Assembly: GCF_015206895.1 (NCBI RefSeq)
Contig: NZ_JADEXU010000049.1
Span: 1-48,702, forward strand
Length of the DNA stretch: 48,702 nucleotides
Direction of reading: 5' to 3'
Source of the DNA: Nostoc sp. LEGE 12450
GTDB taxonomy: Bacteria > Cyanobacteriota > Cyanobacteriia > Cyanobacteriales > Nostocaceae
How positions within the stretch are numbered: position 1 is the first letter of the stretch; each line of letters begins with the position of its first letter. The notes below the pieces were generated by a model. That model saw only the letters and a list, made by a program, of their open reading frames with translations, made no database searches and was not told the origin of the DNA. Shown here in pieces: positions 16,381 to 25,400 of the stretch. A program made the position numbers and the translations under genes.

Positions 16381-17334
16381 ATGAGTCTTTATATACTCGA
16401 CACAGACCATGTTTCGCTTTTACTTCAAGGAAACCAAGCTGTTATATCTAAAGTTGCTCAAGTTTATCCCAATCTGGCTATCACCATTGTCACAGTTCAA
16501 GAAATTTTTAACGGGTGGGTAGTCAAAATTAATGACCGGACTGAATCTGCCAACTTAGTTGTAGCGACCTGCAATTATAAATGACCCGACCTGCAATCAT
16601 CGTTGTTCTCAGCCAGGATTATTTGCAACTATAATTTCAGTTGAGCCAGGATTAATTGCAACTGAGCCAGGATTAAATGCAACCAGCCTGCAATCATCCG
16701 TTTCGACCAGGATTAATTGCAAATAAGCTCAACACTTTACTAGGACTGAGTTTTCTTTCCTTGACAGGGGTTTGTCAAAAAACTCATGTCAGAATTTGAT
16801 AAATTAACTTTGAATTATTTACCGAGTTTTTTTACTGGAAAACCAACAGTTTAACGTTCCGAAAGCCTTACCAATGTGGCAGTTAAGAAAACGTTCGTTT
16901 TTTTTACTTTTATAGTTGCAAATAATCCTGGCTCAAACCGATGATTGCAGGTCAGTTGCATTTAATCCTGGCTCAGTTGCAGATAATCCTGGCTGAAGCA
17001 CAATTATAGTTGCAGATAATCCTGGTTTGTAAATGTCTTGATTGCAGGTTTGAGCGATTAGTATTGCAGGTCGCTACACTTAGTAAACCTTTACACTAAA
17101 CTGTGGACTACTCAAGAGTATTTCAAAGGAGTGAGAATACTCAACTTTGATACTGCTGCCTACACTTGTCACCAAGGTTTACTCAGAGAAAACCAGCAAC
17201 TAAATAAAAAAAGGCTACAGAAAGATTTGCGAATAGCTGCGATTGCTCTTTCAACAAATGCGGTGATGGTTACTCGTAACCAAAAGGATTTCTCTCAAAT
17301 TCCCAATTTGGTGCTGGAGGATTGGACACATTGA
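16381..17334 (+). pseudogene. vapC: VapC-like PIN-domain toxin, split by a 519-bp insertion
   Basis: The 5' part (16381-16559) encodes MSLYILDTDHVSLLLQGN with the first PIN-domain Asp and the conserved TVQEIFNG. The 3' part (17085-17334) encodes the rest, including DLRIAAIAL and VTRNQKDFSQIP, the usual PIN ending. Removing bases 16560-17078 plus one copy of CTTAGT rejoins the halves in frame, giving about 142 aa, a normal VapC length. As it stands the 5' part runs eight codons into the element and stops at 16582-16584, so a truncated, probably inactive product is made. Toxin activity is inferred to be lost. Confidence 0.9.
16560..17078. mobile_element. 519-bp non-autonomous transposon with TGT...ACA ends inside vapC
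   Basis: The termini are TGTAGCGACCTGCAAT and its exact reverse complement. A 6-bp target duplication CTTAGT flanks it (16554-16559; 17079-17084). Each end carries an array of subterminal motifs in opposite orientation: on the left four CCAGGATTAnnTGCAA and three CCTGCAAT, on the right four TTGCAnnTAATCCTGG and three ATTGCAGG. Multiple transposase-binding sites at both ends plus 5'-TGT are typical of TnsB/TniA-type (Tn7/Tn5053-like) transposons. The core of about 180 bp has no ORF; it contains a TTGACA/TGTCAA hairpin near 16760 and a T-run near 16905. The family is inference; the insertion itself is clear. Confidence 0.9.
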
Positions 17335-17355
17335 CTACATCCTCTGCTATCAATT

Positions 17356-17508
17356 TTGATATCAAAGCCGGAAATTACAGAACTAGCATTACTAATCGAC
17401 ACCTACCAACTTCCGCAAGAAGTATTTTGCTCTCTACTCCATGTTTTGATTGATGCACCCCCCTACCCAGGTATGATGGTCGTTATTGGAAAACTGTATT
17501 ATCAATAA
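17356..17508 (+). CDS. Small ORF or gene remnant before the recombinase
   Basis: A 50-codon frame with TTG start, in frame with the vapC stop, encodes a natural-looking peptide (SKPEITELALLIDTYQLP, then VFCSLLHVLIDAPPYPGMM). The lack of ATG and of a clear ribosome-binding site makes expression uncertain; it may be the 3' end of a lost gene. No family recognised. Confidence 0.35.
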   Translation: MISKPEITELALLIDTYQLPQEVFCSLLHVLIDAPPYPGMMVVIGKLYYQ

Positions 17509-17525
17509 CGAGACAGTAAGCACTT

Positions 17526-18548
17526 ATGCTTAACGAGCCAAGGTGGGGTGAGATTGTCAAGGTAGAATTAGAGGCGTGTTTAGATGCGCCGATCGCCAGA
17601 TATTTTGACGCGCAACTTGACAAAGATCCAGATGTGTTGGCGCAGCTGTTGGCAGATAAGCGCAACCCCAATACTCGACGTGCTTACGAGAAAGATTTGA
17701 GGGATTTCTTTCTGAAGATGACGGGCTTACCGCCAACTGGGGATAGTGTGCTGGAGTTTCTGCACTTGCAGCGAGAGCAAGCAGTGATGGTGGTGTTGAA
17801 GTACAAAGCGATGTTGATTAAATCTGGGCTGCGGGAGGCGACAATCAATCGGCGGTTGGCGGCGATTAAGTCGTTGGCGAAGATGGGGCGGAAGTTGGGA
17901 GTGTGCAACTATTCCCTAGAAGATGTTTCAGGGGAGAAGGTCAAGGCTTATCGGGATACGCGGGGTATTGATAGCAAAGCGATATCTGTTGTGATTCAGC
18001 AGTTTGATAGAGAAACTTTGATTGGTAAACGCAACTATGCGATTTTTCTGGTGCTGTGGGGTTTAGCGTTGCGTCGCCAAGAGATATGTCAGTTAGATGT
18101 AGGGGACTTTGATTTTTATGGTCGCAAGTTGAGAGTTTTGGGGAAGGGTAAGGGAACGAATGAAGAATATTTAGATATGTCCAAGGATGTGGCTCATGCT
18201 CTTGCAGATTGGTTAATTGCTAGGGGGGATTTGAATGTTAGTTTACCAATTTTTACGGCGTTAGATTTTCATAATTCCGGGCATAGATTGACTACGGATG
18301 CTATCTATAAAATAGTGGCTACTGCTTTTAAGAAGGCGGGGGTGAAGAAACCCATGTCACCGCATAGGGTCAGACATTCGGCAATTACGGCGGCACTTGA
18401 TGCCACTGATGGAAATATTAGAAAAGTGCAGAAGTTGAGCCGTCATGCTGACCCGCGAACGCTCATGATTTATGACGACAACCGGAATAAAGACCTGTGG
18501 GAGATGTCGGAATTGTTGACGGGAATGTTGAAGGATTCGGGCAAATAA
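17526..18548 (+). CDS. Tyrosine recombinase (XerC/D-type integrase)
   Basis: 340 aa. The N-terminal SAM-like core-binding domain (NPNTRRAYEKDLRDFF, about 45-125) precedes a catalytic domain with all expected residues: Arg183/184 (ALRRQEICQL), Lys207 (VLGKGKG), His280-x-x-Arg283 (SPHRVRH), His307 (SRHADP) and Tyr316 (LMIYDD). It could resolve plasmid multimers or integrate the plasmid. An inverted-repeat site of suitable size lies 16 bp after the stop. Confidence 0.93.
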   Translation: MLNEPRWGEIVKVELEACLDAPIARYFDAQLDKDPDVLAQLLADKRNPNTRRAYEKDLRDFFLKMTGLPPTGDSVLEFLHLQREQAVMVVLKYKAMLIKSGLREATINRRLAAIKSLAKMGRKLGVCNYSLEDVSGEKVKAYRDTRGIDSKAISVVIQQFDRETLIGKRNYAIFLVLWGLALRRQEICQLDVGDFDFYGRKLRVLGKGKGTNEEYLDMSKDVAHALADWLIARGDLNVSLPIFTALDFHNSGHRLTTDAIYKIVATAFKKAGVKKPMSPHRVRHSAITAALDATDGNIRKVQKLSRHADPRTLMIYDDNRNKDLWEMSELLTGMLKDSGK

Positions 18549-18563
18549 AATTTAATAATCTGT

Positions 18564-18594
18564 TTGTCCACATCTGTATACAAAATGTAGACAA
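18564..18594. repeat. Candidate recombination core site of the tyrosine recombinase
   Basis: Arms TTGTCCACAT (18564-18573) and ATGTAGACAA (18585-18594), inverted with one mismatch, around an 11-bp centre CTGTATACAAA. The centre itself recurs inverted at 18618-18628 (TTTGTATACAG). Arm size and position directly after the recombinase suggest a dif/res-like site; there is no functional evidence. Confidence 0.4.
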
Positions 18595-18606
18595 GATGCC
18601 AACTAC

Positions 18607-18723
18607 TCATAAACAAGTTTGTATACAGTTCTGCTGACTACCAGATTGAGTCGTATCAACAACGTTACCTACATCAGCTTTGGTGAAATCATATTTAGTT
18701 TTATAATTTTCGTTATTACTCAT
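18607..18723 (-). CDS. 38-aa peptide gene downstream of the phosphoesterase-CHAT gene
   Basis: ATG 18723 to TGA 18607 encodes a 38-aa peptide beginning MSNNENYKTKYDFTKADVGN and ending QNCIQTCL. It starts 25 bp after the CHAT gene stop on the same strand. The DFTKADVGNVVDTTQSG part resembles short modules with a VGG/VGN signature seen near cyanobacterial caspase-like and STAND proteins, comparable to TQVGGNITVGNITQIY in the linker of the adjacent CHAT protein. It has two Cys and no signal peptide. It could be a regulatory partner peptide; this is a hypothesis. Confidence 0.5.
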   Translation of the reverse strand: MSNNENYKTKYDFTKADVGNVVDTTQSGSQQNCIQTCL

Positions 18724-18748
18724 AGTAGTTCTTACTCAAAGTGCAGAG

Positions 18749-20503
18749 TTAGCTGTTGTTAATTGGTCTTTTTTTTAAAACAGGAATCAGTTCTTGTGAA
18801 ATTCCTTCCAAAGCGATCGCACTACAACCCATTTCATAAGCATCTTCATACGACCATCCAGCCCCAAGCGCATCGTAAAAGCCGACTGCAAATTTAATAG
18901 CTGCATTATCTTCAATCTCATCACTCATCCCCACTACATAATTAATATGCTGAGAAATTGCCTCTGCTTGTACTTCGGCATAGCAGGCGTTTAGCACAAT
19001 GCATTCTAAGCCTCGATTAGCAAATAATTTAAACAGGCTTACTAATGCGTTAGTCGGAACGAGCTGCATCCCTCCCGCATTGTTGTCTAACACCAACCCC
19101 TTCTGACCAACACCATGTCCGCAAAAGTGAGCGATTTGGGGATTAAAATCTAGAAGGGCGCGACGCAAATCATCAGGACGAACAGCCCATTTTTGTTGCA
19201 AAATAAACTGTTCTCGCTGCTGTGCCCTTCGCAAACCCTCATCAATTTCCCGAACTTCTCGATCCAAACGCAATCTTGCTGTATTTTCAGGGCTGGATGC
19301 CAGGATTAAAATAGTGCGCCTTGGGGGTAGGTTTTCAGATGAGTTTGTAGCTTGACTTAAAGTGTATATTTGCGTAATATTACCAACAGTTATGTTTCCA
19401 CCAACTTGTGTATTGCGAAAAATACTTTGTTGAGGATTGGGACGATTATCTGGCGTTGAAGCTCTTATTTGACTGGAATAATTACCAGTTTTACTTCCAT
19501 ATCGTAACTCGATAGTATACCTTGGCACTGGATTATTTTTATCACCCCAACGGGCATCCGCAGACCAAGCACCATCGGTTTTTTCCTTCTTGCGTGTCTC
19601 TACCGTCAGCATCCCACTTTCTGGGTCGAGTGTGAGGAGATTGTATTGAAGTGGTATACCCGTTACCTGTTTTGTTGCAAGTGCGCCAAAAGTTCCAGCA
19701 GCAATAATCCGCAAACCACGCTCAGTATCATATTTAAAATTTTCATCTCTGGCTTGGTGAATATGTCCGTGAATGCCAAGCTGAAAACCGTTAACTGCTA
19801 ATTGCTCTAAAAACTCAACATTTTTCATGGACTCGGAACTATTGACTGGATGATGCCAAACCGCAATTTTCAGCCAGTCATCGTAGTTTTCTGTAAGAAG
19901 GGCATTGGCGATCGCATTTGGATGTATGCTGGAGCGATTGCGATATTCATGATCGATTTCCCAACAAGAATTACAAGCCAGAAAGAGAATTTTATCTTCT
20001 AGGCAAGGGTGTAGAATGGCTTGCTGGTCATACTCTTGGGGATAAGGTTGATTGTAAATTTTTTTATAAAAGCAATCGCTGAAATATTCAAATCGTTTTT
20101 TATACTCATCTTCATTGCGTATTAATGCACCCGTACTGCCAGCATCAATATATCTTCCTTCTGGTAATGGGTTGGGAAGTTTGCCTTTGGGAACAAATGT
20201 ATAAGCAGTTTCTGATAATTCCCAATTAAGGTCGTGATTTCCAGGAACAATAATAATCCGATTGGGGGCGAGTCCGTAACGTTTTACCAGTTTATCAACT
20301 AGTTTAAAGGCAGCTTCGTACTCTTCCTGAGTTGAGTGGTTTGTAATATCCCCAGAAATTACCAAGTAGTTAAGCTGCTTGAGGTGAAGATTTTGGGTGA
20401 GGTCACTAGCAAGTTGAGTAAAATATCGTTGTGCTTGCGCGCTGGTTTCCAAGTGAATGTCAGATAGGTGGAGAATACGGATTTGGTTGTCTGCATTGCT
20501 CAT
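18749..20503 (-). CDS. Calcineurin-like phosphoesterase fused to CHAT caspase-like protease
   Basis: 584 aa from ATG 20503. A longer frame exists, but its paralogue shows that the shared bases before this ATG act as ribosome-binding site (AAGGA there). Residues 8-270 hold all metallophosphoesterase motifs (LSDIHLE, SGDIT, GNHDLN, WHHP, GIHGHIH). A linker with QVGGNITVGNITQIY follows. The CHAT domain spans about 397-575 with His464 (HFCGHG) and Cys507 (VLNACYA). CHAT proteases act in abortive-infection and regulated-death systems (for example Craspase/TPR-CHAT). A phosphoesterase N-terminus may hydrolyse nucleotides, nucleic acid or phosphoprotein; the target is unknown. The paralogue at 22500 shares the first ~340 residues. 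Confidence 0.9.
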   Translation of the reverse strand: MSNADNQIRILHLSDIHLETSAQAQRYFTQLASDLTQNLHLKQLNYLVISGDITNHSTQEEYEAAFKLVDKLVKRYGLAPNRIIIVPGNHDLNWELSETAYTFVPKGKLPNPLPEGRYIDAGSTGALIRNEDEYKKRFEYFSDCFYKKIYNQPYPQEYDQQAILHPCLEDKILFLACNSCWEIDHEYRNRSSIHPNAIANALLTENYDDWLKIAVWHHPVNSSESMKNVEFLEQLAVNGFQLGIHGHIHQARDENFKYDTERGLRIIAAGTFGALATKQVTGIPLQYNLLTLDPESGMLTVETRKKEKTDGAWSADARWGDKNNPVPRYTIELRYGSKTGNYSSQIRASTPDNRPNPQQSIFRNTQVGGNITVGNITQIYTLSQATNSSENLPPRRTILILASSPENTARLRLDREVREIDEGLRRAQQREQFILQQKWAVRPDDLRRALLDFNPQIAHFCGHGVGQKGLVLDNNAGGMQLVPTNALVSLFKLFANRGLECIVLNACYAEVQAEAISQHINYVVGMSDEIEDNAAIKFAVGFYDALGAGWSYEDAYEMGCSAIALEGISQELIPVLKKRPINNS

Positions 20504-20914
20504 GTATAGTTCTTTATCAAAGTATTTGAGAATGGTATCATCAAAGCCTAGTTCCAGAGGATGCACAGGAAGCAACGCCAGCAAAAATGCCAGTCTTCAA
20601 TCCGATCTCATTAAAATACTTGTGTTTTGCACATATATTGTTAGCATAGATTGTTGAAATATGACCGATGCTACAGAGCAAGTAGATTTATCTATGGAAT
20701 CAATCCAAAATCTAAAATTTGATAACGGTTTAAGTAATTGCTTTTATAGCAAAAAGGTATATAATATTAAACAAATTTTACTTAATTCTGCTATCATCGA
20801 CCTGTAATGTCTTTTTCATAATTTAAAGTTATGTTGGTTGCGTGTTTTTTACACAATAAAAACATCAACTAAATTCTTCTCAAGTTCCATTAGATATTAG
20901 TATTTTGAATATAT
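20504..20914. promoter_or_regulatory. Divergent promoter region between CHAT gene and spp
   Basis: 411 bp with no ORF. A plus-strand promoter candidate is TTGCTT (20738-20743), 16 bp, TATAAT (20760-20765), some 150 bp before spp. The minus-strand promoter for the CHAT gene was not located. Confidence 0.35.
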
Positions 20915-21664
20915 ATGAGTCCATTTTTGTTTGTGACTGATTTAGACTACACACTGGTCGGTGATGAAAAAGCTTTAAAGGAATTGAATTACGAACTAGA
21001 CAAGCATCGCCAAAAGTATGGCACAAAGATAGTCTATGCAACTGGGCGATCGCTAAAATTATATAAGGAATTAGCAAAAGAACAATCGCTTCTTGAACCA
21101 GACGCACTTGTCACCTCAGTCGGGACTGAAATCTACTTTGATTCTAATTATGAAACTCCCGACCAAAAGTGGTCAGAAAAGTTATCTGATGGCTGGAATC
21201 GTGACTTAATTTCTGAAATTTCCGAAAAATTTGAGGAACTAGTTCTGCAACAACAGTCAGAACAACGTCCTTTTAAGGTCAGCTATAATCTCACAGAGAA
21301 AGCTGCTGAAGAAGTTTTACCTCAGCTACAATCTGCCCTAAAGAACCATAATTTAAAATTCAATTTAATCTATAGTGGTAGCAAAGACCTTGATATTTTG
21401 CCTCTTTATGGTGATAAAGGTTTAGCCGTCAAATTTTTACAGCAGAAGTGGAACATTGACCCACATACAACTGTTGTATGTGGAGATTCAGGAAACGATA
21501 TAGCTTTATTTAAAATAGGAGAAGAGCGAGGAATCATTGTCGGTAATGCTCGTCCGGAATTACTTGAATGGTATAATTCCAACTTAAAAGATTATCGTTA
21601 TCTAGCGAAAAGCTATTATGCTGCTGGCATTTTAGAAGGTTTGCAACACTTTAAATTTATTTAG
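20915..21664 (+). CDS. spp: Sucrose-phosphate phosphatase
   Basis: 249 aa, the length of cyanobacterial single-domain SPP. HAD-superfamily motifs are all present: DLDYTLVGDE (nucleophile Asp and acid/base Asp), ATGRSLKLY, VTSVGTEIYF, the KGLAVKFL lysine region and CGDSGNDIALF. It should dephosphorylate sucrose-6F-phosphate to sucrose, the last step of synthesis in the cytosol. No sucrose-phosphate synthase is on the plasmid, so it would supplement a chromosomal pathway; sucrose is a compatible solute in cyanobacteria. It sits between the two phosphoesterase-containing genes. Confidence 0.93.
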   Translation: MSPFLFVTDLDYTLVGDEKALKELNYELDKHRQKYGTKIVYATGRSLKLYKELAKEQSLLEPDALVTSVGTEIYFDSNYETPDQKWSEKLSDGWNRDLISEISEKFEELVLQQQSEQRPFKVSYNLTEKAAEEVLPQLQSALKNHNLKFNLIYSGSKDLDILPLYGDKGLAVKFLQQKWNIDPHTTVVCGDSGNDIALFKIGEERGIIVGNARPELLEWYNSNLKDYRYLAKSYYAAGILEGLQHFKFI

Positions 21665-21682
21665 AAAGTCTAGATTTGTAAT

Positions 21683-22390
21683 TTGGGGTAGATATAGCGA
21701 AGCTGTCATGAAGGGCAAGATGAACTGAAAACTCTTGCTATATATAGGTTTCAGCGATGTTTGAGTAAAAATGACACCAGGGGACAAAACTTAGGTATCT
21801 ATAGCTACAAAAACCGGAGTATTTATTAACTTTATTTACAGGTTTTAGGCATCACTGTGCCAAAACGGGAAAATTGTACTCTAAGGAACTGATGCTAACC
21901 TCAACGCTATAAAAATTAGTTGTTTTGAGCAAATGGCATACCTGCATTTATCACTTTTGACTCGAATTAGTCTTTTTGATGGTGCAGAGTACTACCAATA
22001 CTCTGCACCAACAAAATAAGGGTAATCAGCCGCTCTTCGGGTGAAGGTTAAAAAATCAGTGGCTAAGATGCTTGCTAGGCAAGCTTTTCAGCCTTAGCGT
22101 ACAATTTTCCCGTTTTGGCACGGTGATGCCTTTTACAGCTAGGGCAATGATCATTTTTTTGGGTGAATTGACTGAAACTCTTTGATATTAAGCTTTGTAG
22201 CCCAATCCAGAGACTCTAACCAAACAGTATTATTAATTCTGTGTGCTAGGCAAAAAGCAATTATGGGGTGAAAAGTAGCAGTGTATTCATGCAGAAATTC
22301 TAGTTCGATGTCAAAAATGTTATGGCGTAGATATAGCAATAGTTTCCAGCTATCTTGCCCCTCATAACAGCTTCGCTAGATCCACCCCAA
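21683..22390. mobile_element. Outer MITE-like element with ~60-bp imperfect inverted ends
   Basis: The left end TTGGGGTAGATATAGCGAAG continues through a region matching, inverted, the right end at 22332-22390 (CAGCTTCGCTAGATCCACCC near its end). The ~60-bp arms agree with scattered mismatches. The interior contains a second element (21848-22130) and a minus-strand 62-codon frame (22151-22339) that I cannot assign. No transposase is recognisable, so it is either a MITE or a decayed insertion sequence. Confidence 0.6.
21848..22130. mobile_element. 283-bp MITE nested in the outer element
   Basis: Nearly perfect 31-bp terminal inverted repeats begin GGCATCAC(T/C)GTGCCAAAAC and continue GGGAAAATTGTAC on both ends, with a 5-bp target duplication TTTTA on each side (21843-21847; 22131-22135). 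Inside is a perfect hairpin, GGTGCAGAGTA (21981-21991) / TACTCTGCACC (21999-22009) with 7-nt loop, and a palindrome GCTTGCTAGGCAAGC near 22070. No ORF. The family is not assigned. Confidence 0.82.
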
Positions 22391-22499
22391 TTTCTTCAAC
22401 ATAAGAATGAAGTTTGAGTCCTCATAGACTACAAGTTGTTTGTTTTTTATTGGGGTTTAAATCCCCACCACAAAACCATACTTCCGACTTCCAACTTAT
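22391..22499. other. Short gap after the 1533-aa gene
   Basis: About 110 bp between the outer element and the stop of the phosphoesterase-NB-ARC-WD40 gene; no feature recognised beyond a short T-rich run (TTGTTTGTTTTTTATTGG) near 22440. Confidence 0.3.
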
Positions 22500-25400
22500 T
22501 TAATCCACTGCTCCTAGAGCTATAAGTGTAGCTTTCTGAGCTTCATTTAAATTCTTACTCTGAGCAATTTTCATGCCTTGATAAGGCTTACTATCGGGTG
22601 GTTCTATCTTATCAAGAAGCTTACCTGTGAAAATATCCCAAGTTTTGATAGTTTGGTCTTGACTACTACTAACTAAAATTCCTCCTTTCGGACTAAACAT
22701 CAAAGATTCTACAGCAGCTTCATGAGCAGTTTCATGGTCTCTGTCTTTTAAAACCCGAATACGCTGTTTTGTTTCAATAGTCCATAAACTGATAGTTTTA
22801 TCATGCCCGCTACTGGCAAAAATTAAACCATCTGGATGAAAAGCAACAGTAAGTATCCTATCTTTATGTCCGTCATATCCATCAAAAGTATGAATGCATT
22901 CTTTTGTTCGGACATCCCATAATTTCAATTTATGATCGAAACCTCCGCTAATTAGATAATTACCATTGGGACTAAAAGCAATCGAATGCACCTGATTATC
23001 ATGCTCTCCCAAAATATTCACTTCATAAGTTTCATAATTCCACAATCGAATAGTTTTGTCACGACTGCTACTAGCAATTAATGTCTCATTAGGACTAAAG
23101 GCCAGTGATAGTACACGGTTAGTATGACCCTTACTGAATTCATCTAAATTCTTGATAAATTTACGTTTTTCGACATCCCATAAAATTATCCGGCGATCGT
23201 TACCACCACTAACTAACTTTTTGCCATCTGGACTAAAAGCTAATGTTCTAACTCGATCGGTATGCTGTTCCTTCAGGTTAGCCTCTTCTTGCCATTTACC
23301 ATCTTGTAATCGCCATAGACGGATTGTATTGTCTTCACTGGCACTAGCAACTATATTTCCTTTGGGACTAAAAACTACTGACCAAACCCAATCTGTATGT
23401 TTGGAATGTGTTATCGGAAATTTTTTATCCCATTTTCCTTCTTGAATATTCCAAAAGCGAATCTTATTATCTTCACTTCCACTAACAAGTAGTTTGGCAT
23501 CAGGACTAAATGCGACTGACCAAATTCTATTAGTGTAGCCTTGTATAGTTTTTTGACATTTACCAGTGTTTACATCCCATACTTTAATAGCATGGTCATC
23601 AGCACCACTAATCAGTAAATGTTCAGGATGAGTACAGAAAGCTACAGAACGTAACTGATTTTTATGCCCGTTCTTATATGTCCCTAGTATTTTTAAGAGT
23701 AATCCACTCTCAATATTCCACAATCTAATATTATGATGTTCATCAATTCCACTAGGATTTTTATCGCTACTACCACTAGCAAGAGTTTTACCATTTAGAC
23801 TAAAAGAAATAGTCCATACTTGCTTTATTTCGCCAATGCTTAAAGTTTTGTAGGATTGATCGAGATTCGTCTTCCATAATCGGATGGTTCCATCTTCACT
23901 ACCACTAGCAATCATCTGACTATTGGGACTAAACGCAACACAACGCACTGCTTTTTTATGTTCTTGCCAAATATGCAAACGCTGAGGATGATTAATATCA
24001 CTAATATCCCATAAGCATACACTTCCATCTTGACTACCACTAACTAAAGTATGACGATTAATAAAGACTACAGAGTATACATGATCAATTGGTATTTCTT
24101 GATAGCAATTACCTGTAGCTAAATTCCATAGAGCTATACGTTTTTCTCCTGCACTTACTAAAATATTTGCATCTAAAAATATAACAGAGTAAATGCATTG
24201 ATTATCTTTTATCTCCTTGATTTTCTTTCTTGATTCAACATTCCAGATTCTTATAGTATTATCTTCTCCTGCACTAGCTAGATTTTTTCCATCTGGACTA
24301 AAAACTACTGACCAAACTTGATGGCTGTGACTTTCATCATCGCTAAATAATTCAAGCTGATAATTTTTAGTCTCCCACAGTCGAATATTACCGTTAGCAT
24401 CCCCTGCTGTAAAATACTCGCCATTGGGGCTGTAACTAATAGAGTGAATGGAACTCAAGGTTTCTGCAAAAGTTGAGTTCAATAAATCTGAATTAGTAAA
24501 ATTTACTTCATGTAACTCTGCATTTTTTAAATCTGCGTTCCAAACTGGTATATTAGAGAAATCTTCACCTGTTAAATCTGTTTCTAATAGTAACAATAAA
24601 TTCAGAATATTGCCCCCCATATAACCTGTTTGTGGTCTTTGCTCAGACCACTTTGATAGCATGGCTTTGAAACGTTCTTTGACTGGTATTGTTCCACCAA
24701 GGTTTTTAAGTATTCCTTTTTTTATCGGCTCAAATATGCGAAGATTTTGTACTTCTTTAATATATTCTTTAGCACCCGATTGGTAAAATATAGGATATTC
24801 ATTAATTAATGCTGGTTTACTATCGAGATTGCAAATTTCATCAATAATAGTATTGATTAAACGATTTAAAATATAATCTCTTACCATTGGTACAAGAGAC
24901 CAATTTGAACCTTCATGATTAATTAATGTTAAATTTTCTAGATTCGATCGAATTTTAATTTGTTTCTTGCTGATTGGTTCGTTTTGGATAGCAAGTTGAT
25001 ATACTAATCCCTTATCAGATAAATTTAATTGATTAAATTCATACTCTAAAAGTTGAGAAATTCTCGGTGGCAAGTCTTGAAAATGAAAATCATCTTCTAT
25101 GTATATAGGATAATTTGAAGTAGTGCTATGCCTTTCTCTATAGTCAATATATTTTTCAAAAAAACTGGCAATTTTCCCATTATAAGTGTCAAAAATTATT
25201 TTTTTGACAATATTGAGTGCAACTGGATTGCCTCCACAATATTCAGTTAAATCTTCCCAATAAAATTCTTCGTCTTCAGATTCACAATAAATTTCTGGGG
25301 AAAATCCTGATTTGACATCTTGGACTTTCAAACCATTAACTGGAAAACTTTTATAGTAGCATGGAGGTAATTGATGGTTGTTTAATTCTCTGATATCTTT

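Noticed and set aside
20504..20584. N-terminal 27-codon extension of the phosphoesterase-CHAT protein
   Set aside because: The paralogue shares only the bases directly before the internal ATG, which there form a good ribosome-binding site.
22151..22339. 62-aa minus-strand frame inside the outer MITE
   Set aside because: No family, and it overlaps the element's inverted end; not supported as a gene.
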